The notes under the pieces were generated by a model. That model did not search any database and had not been told where the DNA came from. It was given only the letters and a program-made list of their open reading frames with translations. A program made the translations under genes and the position numbers. Shown piece after piece: positions 56,060 through 64,000 of a stretch of DNA of 64,000 nt. The stretch covers positions 51,061 through 115,060 of the forward strand of contig JAVTVY010025166.1 of the NCBI GenBank assembly GCA_036873755.1, in the 5' to 3' direction. Origin of the DNA: Hanleya hanleyi (taxonomy: Eukaryota > Mollusca > Polyplacophora > Lepidopleurida > Hanleyidae). Position 1 is the first letter of the stretch; each line of letters opens with the position of its first letter.

Positions 56060-56465
56060 TAGAATAACCTACTAACCGAAGAAACCTTCGAACTTCGGCA
56101 ACGTTTGAAGGTTCGGACCACTCAGCAACAGCCTACTTGACTCACATTTGATACCAGACCCTGATACTACGGGTCCTAAATAACGGATCTCCTGTCGAAA
56201 AAGTGAGCATTTTGACGGTTTTAACTTTAGTTTAGCCTCTCGAAAAAAAGGCTCTAAGGGTTTCGAGAGCTTCCTCAAAAGTTCTTCCGAAGAACTCCCA
56301 CTGTAATCCCCTGAGGATTAGCTCCATCAATCTCTCAAAGTTTGCGGGAGCATTACTTAGCCCAAAACGCAAAACTATGAACTGGTAAAGGCCCTTATCG
56401 GTTTTCTAAGCATTTCCGATTCGGGAGGGATAATAAGTTTAGAAGACCGTTTTACCCTCGCTCAT
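56060..56465 (-). pseudogene. Reverse transcriptase fragment of the minus gypsy element
   Basis: A frame with LRFGLSNAPANFERLMELIL, followed by QWEFFGRTFEEALETL, AKLKLKPSKCSLFRQEIRYL and GPVVSGSGIK. The segment that should hold the catalytic YxDD box, between QWE and FFG, is missing. About 30 bases appear deleted compared with the plus-strand element. The upstream palm and fingers are also missing or unrecognisable. Confidence 0.8.
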
Positions 56466-56713
56466 TTAACCGATTTCCGTCCTCTTAAGGGAATATCTTG
56501 CCTATCCATAACCAAGCTTTTCTTGGACATACTAATGTCCAAATCGTACCGCTTTAGAAAATCTATGCCCAATATTCCTAGTAAATCAAGTTCCGCTACT
56601 ACAAATCCATGTACAAAAACATGGCCTCCTAGCTTCAACTCAAACTCGACTCTCCCCTTAGCAACTAGAGCACTTCCGTCCGCCGTACATAAAACAACAC
56701 TAGTTTCCTCCAA
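56462..56713 (-). pseudogene. Protease fragment of the minus gypsy element
   Basis: The last part of a retropepsin: FVVAELDLLGILGIDFLKRY, with the conserved G(I/M)DFL turn. The N-terminal part with the catalytic DTG/DSG is not readable upstream (56714-56830). Confidence 0.7.
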
Positions 56714-56825
56714 ACTCGGGACCTTTCCTTTAAATCTTCGACCTCAGACACAACCCGTTCTAGTGTAACTGTTGACTAGACTGTTGCCCTATAAAATCCA
56801 TTTTTGACTAAGTGGGTTGGTATCT

Positions 56826-57425
56826 ATCTGGGCAGTCATAAGAGGTTTGGCCCAGTCTATGACAGACATAACACTCTTTACGCGACCGATTCCCACCGGC
56901 ATTACCCCCCCCCCACCCCCCTACCAATCTCGCTGGACAGTTTCTTGAACTGTCCTTCCAACGCCGTAACCAGTTTATCCAGCGCTGCCCGAGTCCGATC
57001 GAATGGTGTCTTCTGTTTGTTCGTCTAAAGAACCGTCTGTACTTACTACCTTAACACCCCCTTCTTCTGCAATGCTCCCAGCTTTACAACACATATAAGG
57101 GAAGTTTTGGCACAGGATTGTTCAATAATTTCACCTTTTCGAATTCGACTGAATGAGCTACGGCGGTCTCCAGGGTTTTGGGGTGATGAAAAATTATATG
57201 CTCTTTCATCTTAGTACTACAGATCCCATTAATGAATTGCTCCAGAGCATTTACTCCCCTGTACTCTGCAGGCATTTCTAGGAAAGCAAGGCACCCAAGG
57301 CGCCTTAAGGCATAGCCAAAACCAGCTGGAATTTCACTATTCCGACTCGAGCGCGCACGGAATTCGCAACGATGTTCCCCTTCCCGTTCATGAGGATTAA
57401 ACCGCTTACCGTCACAGTCAGTCAA
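56826..57425 (-). pseudogene. Gag fragment of the minus gypsy element
   Basis: The frame 57425-57084 encodes YALRRLGCLAFLEMPAEYRG, then LEQFINGICSTKMKEHIIFH and ETAVAHSVEFEKVK, a retrotransposon-gag C-terminal region. Further on, near 56830-56872, another frame reads CYVCHRLGQTSYDC, a zinc knuckle in which the His is replaced (Gln). The gene is broken, and its N-terminus is missing or short. Confidence 0.75.
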
Positions 57426-57448
57426 TGTATCTGGTGGTGAATATCCAC

Positions 57449-57602
57449 ATCGGACAAAAGAAGACGCTAATAACTTATTCGCTTATTTTAGACGCATTCA
57501 TAAACCGCGAAAACGCACGTAAAAAATATATAAAAAATATAGCACAAATTGGATCTGATCAGTTGAAACGTCAAACAAACGAAACAAGGGAAATAACTCT
57601 CC
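57449..57602 (-). repeat. Candidate short LTR of the minus gypsy element
   Basis: About 155 bp, matching 41171-41325 with a few differences (ACATCGGACAAAAGAAG; GCATTCATAAACCGCGAAAA; CAAACGAAACAAGG). It lacks clear TG...CA ends, so the borders are approximate. The flanking purine-rich tracts at 40450-40570 and 57630-57800 also look alike. Confidence 0.6.
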
Positions 57603-57612
57603 TTACAAAATA

Positions 57613-58971
57613 AGGAGCCCACGGATCACGTTCAGGTTTACTGACGTCATCCTGATCAGGGTCAAATGGCAAAGGTGAAAAGAGGAGGACGAGGATGAAA
57701 TGAGGAGGCGAAGTTGAACAGAGGAGGACGACGGTTCAATGAGAAGCGAACACAGCTCGGGTTCGGAGACGTACTGGTTCAGGTTCAAAGATACGATCAA
57801 TCAGAATCAAGTATGAGACCACCATGTTTGAGGACGTAGCTAATCGTGGAGATCACGTGACAGATCAATCTATAGAGATAATGATTTGGTATTACCATAT
57901 CATCACTGTGTCAGTGAAAATCTATTCTATATAGCCATTTGTTTACATGTAAACTGTTGGGAGGACACGTATAAGGGGAGGTAACTACTTTGAATTTTAG
58001 TGACTACAACGCGTGTACACAACTTACATATTATGTAACATCTTAGAAGACAGAAGACAATTGTAAACAATTCCGAACGAGACCACGATGATCGGATGTA
58101 CATGTAGGGTTATATATCCATATCAAAATATTTGCCATAGGCACTCTTTCATACATTTCAGAGTAAATTGATTGAGAGTTTTGATTGGTTAAAACCCTAG
58201 TGCATCATACCGTATTGTCATTCTCCGCTGGCCACGGTTGGTATGCCAATTAAGATTTCTCGTATACCAATGCTGTCAAGGACATGCGTGTCCATATACC
58301 AACGTAATCAAGGGCGCGTCTGCAACACTTGGAGGGAAGGACTATTTGAGACGAATTTGTCTTCGTGAGTTTGTGTGCCCGAGTACCGCCAATGGGACAA
58401 CTTGTGCCAGGGAAATCGCGTATTTGTAGCTGTAGATATGAAATAATTATCATCGGAAGCAAAATATATCACAAACGGGAACGTCAGAATACCAGCTAAG
58501 TTTTTCGTCCAGTTTATTGTTCATAGCGGGACAGATGAAAAGAAATCATCGCTGCATGTCCGACAGACCATTTTACCGCTACGTTGTTCAACGTTGATTT
58601 ATGCCGGTTTTTCGTCCCGTTGATGGTATATTCTAAACCAACGAGCAAAATAACACTTCAATGTGATAAACACGTTATATGGTATGTTGCGTGGGTGTAC
58701 AGGCTGGTATTTCGTCTCGAATATAAATATCATTCCGGCGAAATACCAGCCTGTATTCCCTGTATAATATATAATGTTTAAATTTATGATCCTTAGGAAC
58801 CGTTTCCAATTATCATCGCGAATGAATCTTTTATTTCGAAAAAAATCTCGAATTCGCGAATTTAGAAGACACGCAGGAATGTTTTTTTCCCTTTAAAATA
58901 AACGATTGATTCGCGTTTGCGGTGATTTTATGCTGTCGGAATCGCGATTCGATGTTTTTTTTTAATCGAGA
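57613..58971. other. Non-coding stretch
   Basis: No gene recognised. A purine-rich tract (GAGGAGGACGAGGATGAAAT) lies at 57690-57740. A 17-bp perfect hairpin is at 58698-58755 (TACAGGCTGGTATTTCG and its reverse complement, loop 24 nt). The short frames are chance. Confidence 0.4.
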
Positions 58972-60205
58972 AAGTTCGAAAACGAAAACCTGTCGTCAAC
59001 CAGGTAAAAGTTCGATATTCACTGCAGAAGCAAAAGCTATATTGCTAGCTTTGGAAGGTATTGGGTCCACTAGAAGGAAAAAATATGCCATATTTTCAGA
59101 TTCACTGTCATGACTTCAAGCGATTAAAAGTGGAACTTCGACTCCTCCCACTATCTTGAATATTCTACAATTATATGATCGTAGATTTGATCAACAGATT
59201 GATATTGTGTTTTGTTGGTTGCCGAGTCACGTTGGCATCAAAGGTAATACTGAGTCTTATAGAATGGCTAAGGCAGCCCTAGATGATTAGGTTGATCCTG
59301 TTGGGATCCCATATAGCGATTTCAGACCCTCAATCTGTGCTTATGTGAGACGGATGTTTCACTCTTTGTGGGATGCTGTAAATAACAACAAGAATCATGA
59401 GTCCAAAAAAACTGTAGGCTTTACTCATCTGAACAGCCAGAAATGTTTCGTCAAGCCATTATCAGGCGATGTAGAATCGGGCATGCACGATTAACTCAGG
59501 AATATTTACACACAAAAAAGAGCCAGTCCCAAGGTATATTCCATGCCACAAAGATCTCACGGTGAAACATATCCTTATCGACTGCATAGATTATAAGACT
59601 GTAAGAGATTACAACTAATATAAGGGAAGTGGGAAGAGGTGCCGACATACTGACAGAGCCACTTGACTTCACAGTATAGTCTTCTGGTTAACATATTCTA
59701 AAGCACATACCGCACCAAGAATCTAACGATTCGTGATATGTGTTGTATCTCAGATACGCTTTTATTGTACCTGTTCATGTGGCAGCTTGGATGACATGAC
59801 CACACGGCCCCTAGCACCGGCATAAGCGGTATTAGATACAAATCTAGAGAGCTATGATGGAAATGCTCTGACAACTCGTATATTGGTAATTGGTGAGCTG
59901 TGTCGCTGTGACAACTCGTACACTGGGGATTGGTGAACTGTATCGTCGTCAGATGAAAATGACGGCATTTAACACAACAGACTAGTCTTTAAGGCCCGAT
60001 GTCGACCCAGCATCATGCTTTTTATCGAGTGACTACTTTGGAAGATTATAAGAGAATACATCTTGGGTTATTTTAGAAAAATCGGTACTTTGCATAAGTT
60101 TTAATGTGTGTACGTCTTAATGTGTTGGATTACTAAATTATTAGCTGAAATATTGCTGAACGCGACATTAAACCTTAATTCTCTCTCTTTCTCTCTTTAA
60201 TCGAG
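58972..60205 (+). mobile_element. 5'-truncated copy of the RNase H LINE, with an inserted R2 segment
   Basis: From about 58975 it matches the RNase H and 3' end of the LINE at 16921-20500: SSIFTAEAKAILLALEGIGS and FSDSLS, then the tail GCTGAACGCGACATTAAACC near 60158 and CTCTCTCTTTCTCTC. The LINE sequence is interrupted at about 59610-60015 by a segment like the left end of the R2 element at 37468. The reading frame has several stops. Confidence 0.8.
59618..60013 (+). mobile_element. R2 family fragment inserted in LINE
   Basis: Matches 37472-37862 closely (AAGGGAAGTGGGAAGAGGTG at the start, ATGTCGACCCAG at the end). The other inverted end is absent. LINE sequence resumes at GCTTTTTATCGAG. 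It carries the same hairpin, with arms CAGATAC/GTACCTG (59751-59773), one mismatch. Confidence 0.75.
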
Positions 60206-60739
60206 AAAAAATAAACGATTAAAACAAACATTCAAAAACGAATGGGGATGATAGCCGAAAATAGTGCTGCAAGCTTCAGCATGAAAACCTGTAAATATAC
60301 AGTTGTGTTACTGTACTAAAGATACATAATTCCAGTCTTACTAAAGCCGATCTTTTTTCTGCTATCTTTGTCTATAACATTGCCTTGTGTAAAACTACAG
60401 TGTGTCTCTTTTCAATTGAAGGTAAGATTTCTTTATCGGGTATCGGTCGACACGTCGAACACCAGCCTTGCTACCGCCATACATCATAGCAGATTAACGG
60501 ACGAAGATAATAGGTTCAAGCGATCTTTTATTTCACGATATTTTAGTTACGATTACTGCAAAAACAAAACCCTAGCCAACCGGTATAGAATCAGATATGT
60601 TAATCCGCTTCAGGTTCCGACTGGTACGAGTTGACTGGAAAGCGATCACCAAGCGTGTCCATTTATAAAATTAATCAATACCCATTCGTAATTGCACTAT
60701 AAGTAATATATCATTTAAAAGCCTGACATCTACGCTATA
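60206..60739. other. Non-coding stretch
   Basis: The frame 60368-60634 has a faintly LINE-like composition (RFKRSFISRYFSYDYCKNKT) but no motif that identifies it. Confidence 0.3.
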
Positions 60740-61212
60740 TGTGTGTTGTGTTTTTACTATGTTGTGCCAGCTAATTAAAAATAAAGGGGCCAAATGAGTG
60801 GAACAAATTACCCTCGGAACTGAAACAATGCAAATCTATTTCTCTTTTTAAATCTAAGATACAAACATATTTATTGCAAAATACCGCTAATTAATATATT
60901 TTATTTGCAAAGCTGAGCAATTGCATCATACCTGTTGATTATTCACCCGAAATATAAAGTTTGTGCTTTTTTATTCCATACCTCCACTATCATGTTAGAC
61001 ATTCTTTAATAGAATCTGCCTTTTCTTTTATTATATCTTGATTTTGTAATTAATCCGGGATAATTCAAACCCTTCGGGGTTTATCTCCCGCCAATCTATA
61101 TGTTCTCTAATCTGTATATATTACTGTACTTGTATTCCCTTTCTGTATATGACTGTTTAATTTGATTTCTTTTGATTGGTGAATAAAAAAACAAACAAAC
61201 AAACAAACAAAC
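60740..61212 (+). mobile_element. 3' end of a second LINE (CAAA tail)
   Basis: WNKLPSELKQCKSISLFKSK followed by IQTYLLQ is the typical C-terminal ending of RT proteins of CR1/RTE/Jockey-type LINEs. An AT-rich 3' UTR and the microsatellite (CAAA)n at about 61187-61212 close it. Nothing more of the element remains. Confidence 0.65.
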
Positions 61213-61618
61213 ATTTTATCAGGAGATACCTCTTCAAAAAGAACGATAAATATATTATATCCCCGAGTCTACAAACAGGTGTGACGAGAAAATGATACAT
61301 CAAGAACAAAACAACCGTAAAAGTGTTGTTAAAACACAAAACTAAACAGGAAAAATCAGATGCAAATAATCCAAATGATTAGCATTTTTATGATAGGATT
61401 TTAATCGGATATATCCTATATTCGCATAAAACATGAACGAACTACTATAATTTGAAGCTATATTTGTGAGTGCTAACCTGCGAAGATAACTAAAACACGT
61501 ATCTCGATTGTCTGTTCGGTGATCACGCTGTGAAAAGAAATCGTTAATTTAAATACCTGTGAAATCCAGATTTTAAAAAGAATTTTACGTGCGCATGTAC
61601 AGTTTTCAGTCGGCGCTT
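61213..61618. other. No recognisable feature
   Basis: AT-rich sequence between a LINE tail and a minisatellite. Confidence 0.4.
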
Positions 61619-63045
61619 CCACTGACAGATAGGATAATGTTTGCTGGTACATGTGTACGGTGACATACGGCATAACGAATACGAGTAGATATATACCGGT
61701 GCAAATATATGACCGACAGGATAATGTATACAGATGAATGTAAATGATGAAAGATACGATAATGTATAGCGGTGCAAATATATGACAGACAGGATAACAT
61801 ATAGGGCCTACCAGTGGATATATACATCATGACAGATAGGATAACGTATACCGATGCATGTATATGACGACAGATAGAATAATGTATACAGATGAATGTA
61901 AATGATGACAGATAGGATAATGTATACCGGTGTAAATATATGACAGACAGGATAACGTATACCAGTGGATATATATCATGACAGATATGATAATGTATAC
62001 AGATGCATGTATATGATGGCAGATAGGATAATTTATTACCCCACAAGCAAATTCGTATTCAATATCTGAAGTGTGATTGGTTAAAAGGTCGGTTGAGTGA
62101 TGTCTTGCTACTCGGGGTGTATAGAGAACAACTCACGTGCGATTGGAAACGACGCTCTCGCTTCGAAAGTTCAGCTGACCATATCTCAATATTTGTGGAA
62201 TAATTTTCCCTCACTCGTGAAAATTTAATGGAATAAAGTCATGCTGCATTATTTTCACTGAAATTTCCGACACATAACTCACCAAATGGTGTCATTTGTT
62301 CCAAAAATAAAAGTCGATTTACGAACGAAAGCTGATCGAATGGATTGTGTGTGGCGCACCTTTCTCACGGTGCCGTAGCAAAATGCGGACAGTTTCGTAA
62401 CCGAAATGGCCCGTTGAATTTGTCCGTTGTACCGTTGGTTATAAATGATAGACCTTTTTCAGTATTTTTACTATAAGATGAAAGGCTTGAGGGGTAATAA
62501 ATTCGTTATTCAGGTTTCCCCCCGGGTTTATGGAACGTTACGACCCTCCCTGAAACTCATACACCCTTCGGCTGATATCTCGGGGTGTATGAGTTTCAGG
62601 GAGGGTCGTAACTTTCCATACACCCGGGGGAAAACCTGAATAACTAATAGTATACAGGTGAATGTAAATGATGACAGATAAGATAATGTACTCAAATGAA
62701 TGTTCATAATGACGGATAGGATAACGTATACCGATGGATGATGACAGATAGGATAACATATACCGGTGAAGTATATGGTGACAGATAGAGTAATGTATAC
62801 TGGGGCATATATGATGACAGAGACAGCATAATGCATGCCGGTGGATATATATGATGACATACCATAAAACTTACTATACCGATGCATGATGACAGACAGG
62901 ATATCATATACCGGTGGAGTATATGACGACAGATAGAGTAATGTATACCGGTGGAGTATATGATGACTGATAGGATAACGTATGCCGGTGGACGTATATA
63001 ATGACACACCGTAAAACTCGTACCCATGCATGATGACAGATGGGT
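61619..63045 (+). repeat. Minisatellite, about 39-bp unit, split by an insertion
   Basis: Repeats of GACAGATAGGATAATGTATA followed by CCGGTG/CAGATG and a variable part (TATATATGAT or AATGTAAATGAT). They run at 61619-62028 and again at 62649-63045. The open frames on the minus strand (rich in YLS, ILSV and HRY) are just this repeat read as protein. Confidence 0.85.
62029..62648. mobile_element. Insertion (about 620 bp) within the minisatellite, carrying a large hairpin
   Basis: The flanking minisatellite reads GGATAAT on the left and TAATAGTATACAGG on the right, compared with the unbroken GGATAATGTATACAGG. So a single insertion with a possible TAAT duplication is likely. TTATTACCCCACAAGC near the left end has an inverted partner GCTTGAGGGGTAATAA at about 62484-62499. 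From 62501 to 62648 is a near-perfect 66-bp-arm palindrome. Confidence 0.65.
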
Positions 63046-63145
63046 GAGTGAATGAGTGAACAGAATTTAACGTCGCTTTAAACAATATTTCAGCTATATC
63101 ACGACGAAGCAACTAAGCACCACCCAGCCCAGTTGTGCACAGTCA
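63046..63145 (-). mobile_element. SINE/LINE tail fragment (reverse)
   Basis: The reverse strand reads GGGCTGGGTGGTGCTTAGTT ... AGCTGAAATATTGTTTAAAG, CGACGTTAAATTC, then CACTCATTCACTCAC. The last part equals the tail of the 5S-derived SINE at 918-1155. The 5S head is not present. Confidence 0.6.
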
Positions 63146-63805
63146 GAAAAATGGTGTTAATTAACACTAAAAATTGGTGTTGACTTCAACACCAAAAAAC
63201 AGTGTTGAGTTAGAGCCTACACCATATTGCCCCAACACCATTTATTGGTGTTAGTTAACACCGTTATTTGGTGTTAGTTAACACCGTTATTCGGTGTTGA
63301 GTCAGCATCCGCACTCGTCGGTCAACACTAAAAAATGGTGTTGAGCCGGTTTCAACACCATTTATTGGTGTTAGTTAACACCGTTAATTGGTGTTGAGCC
63401 AGCATCAGCACTTGTCAGTCAACACTGAAAACTGGTGTTGAGCCAGCTTCAACACCATTTATTGGTGTTAGATAACACTGTTAATTGGTGTTGACTTCAA
63501 CACCAAAAAACAGTGTTGAGTTAGAGCCTACACCATATTGCCCCAACACCATTTATTGGTGTTAGTTAACACCGTTATTTGGTGTTAGTTAACACCGTTA
63601 TTCGGTGTTGAGTCAACATCCGCACTCGTCGGTCAACACTAAAAAATGGTGTTGAGCCAGCTTCAACACCATTTATTGGTGTTATTTAACACTGTTAATT
63701 GGTGTTGAACCAGCATCTGCACTTGTCAGTCAACACTGCAGAACAGTGTTGAGCCCGCTTCAACACCATTTATCAGTGTTAGTTAACGCTGTTATTTGGT
63801 GTTGT
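63146..63805. repeat. Palindromic satellite built from GGTGTTGA/TCAACACC
   Basis: Dozens of GGTGTTAGTTAACACC, GGTGTTGACTTCAACACC and similar near-palindromes, with alternating orientation. A higher-order unit of about 320 bp is visible: the block beginning AATTGGTGTTGACTTCAACA occurs at about 63163 and again at about 63483, with the same order of variants. Confidence 0.9.
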
Positions 63806-64000
63806 CCGCATCAAAACTGATCTATCAGCAAATGAAAAGGGTGTATCAATTGAGGTGAATGAAAAACCAAAACAAGATTGATAGAAAAAGAACATATATT
63901 ATAAAACGCAATCTGTAATATTTCATTGTATGACATTATGACACTCATGTATAACTAGAGGCCATGGCCACATTTGATCTCATCGGCCTAGTGTGAACTT
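63806..64000. other. No recognisable feature
   Basis: Unique AT-rich sequence at the end of the window. Confidence 0.4.

Larger units (their letters stand above)
54352..57612 (-). mobile_element. Minus-strand Ty3/gypsy element, 5' part (decayed)
   Basis: Reading leftward from a short LTR-like block at 57449-57602: gag fragment, zinc knuckle, protease, RT, RNase H and integrase, all broken by stops and frameshifts. It continues at 42850 and leftward to 41171. The older element served as target for the plus-strand one. Related to the plus element at the level of Ty3/gypsy, but clearly a different family. Confidence 0.85.

Noticed and set aside
61606..63112. Long minus-strand open frames (146 and 194 codons) as genes
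   Set aside because: They are the minisatellite read in frame; the protein is a simple repeat of the 39-bp unit and crosses the insertion.
63146..63805. A CRISPR array
   Set aside because: Repeats are palindromic, of variable spacing, without unique spacers, and the genome is eukaryotic.

Overview
The window is eukaryotic genomic DNA: introns with clear splice sites, AT-rich intergenic sequence and about a dozen transposable-element families. A mollusc, probably a gastropod, is the most likely source. This is inferred from a 5S-rRNA-derived SINE whose tail runs into ACTCACTC repeats, a 'GTCTCCCCCAAC' terminal-repeat element, and an EGF-plus-fibrinogen-domain gene of the kind expanded in molluscs. 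No species can be fixed from sequence alone. There is no CRISPR array, operon or prokaryotic gene, and I recognised no tRNA or rRNA gene.

Host gene: one gene is readable, on the minus strand from about 40.15 kb down to 10.33 kb. Five exons join with matching phases: 39864-40151 (two EGF-like repeats), 32061-32198 (one EGF-like repeat), then 31450-31600, 13185-13445 and 10330-10519, which together make a C-terminal fibrinogen-related domain (FReD). The signal-peptide exon was not found. The 18-kb intron between the first two FReD exons is filled with repeats.

Left part (0-13 kb): a 5S-derived SINE, a palindrome cluster, a tandem-repeat element with terminal repeats, an element with ~550-bp inverted terminal repeats enclosing a broken orphan gene (5.86-8.09 kb), and dispersed repeats. 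Middle (13-31 kb): several copies of a TTAA-flanked MITE family with double CRE motifs, a broken APE/RT/RNase H LINE (16.9-20.5 kb), a broken Crypton-like recombinase fragment and a Myb/SANT fragment.

Right part (41-57.6 kb): a nested pair of Ty3/gypsy retrotransposons. A decayed minus-strand element is split by an 11.5-kb plus-strand element (42851-54351) with nearly identical 2.3-kb LTRs, a CTAT target duplication, a tRNA-Leu-type primer site, gag, protease, RT/RNase H/integrase and an extra 3' ORF with zinc fingers. Its gag-protease overlap holds a well-formed -1 frameshift signal, and its LTRs hold an array of GGGACT...AGTCCC palindromes. The minus element also ends in broken zinc-finger ORFs. 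Beyond this (57.6-64 kb) lie truncated LINE copies, a ~39-bp minisatellite split by a hairpin-bearing insertion, and a palindromic GGTGTTGA/TCAACACC satellite.
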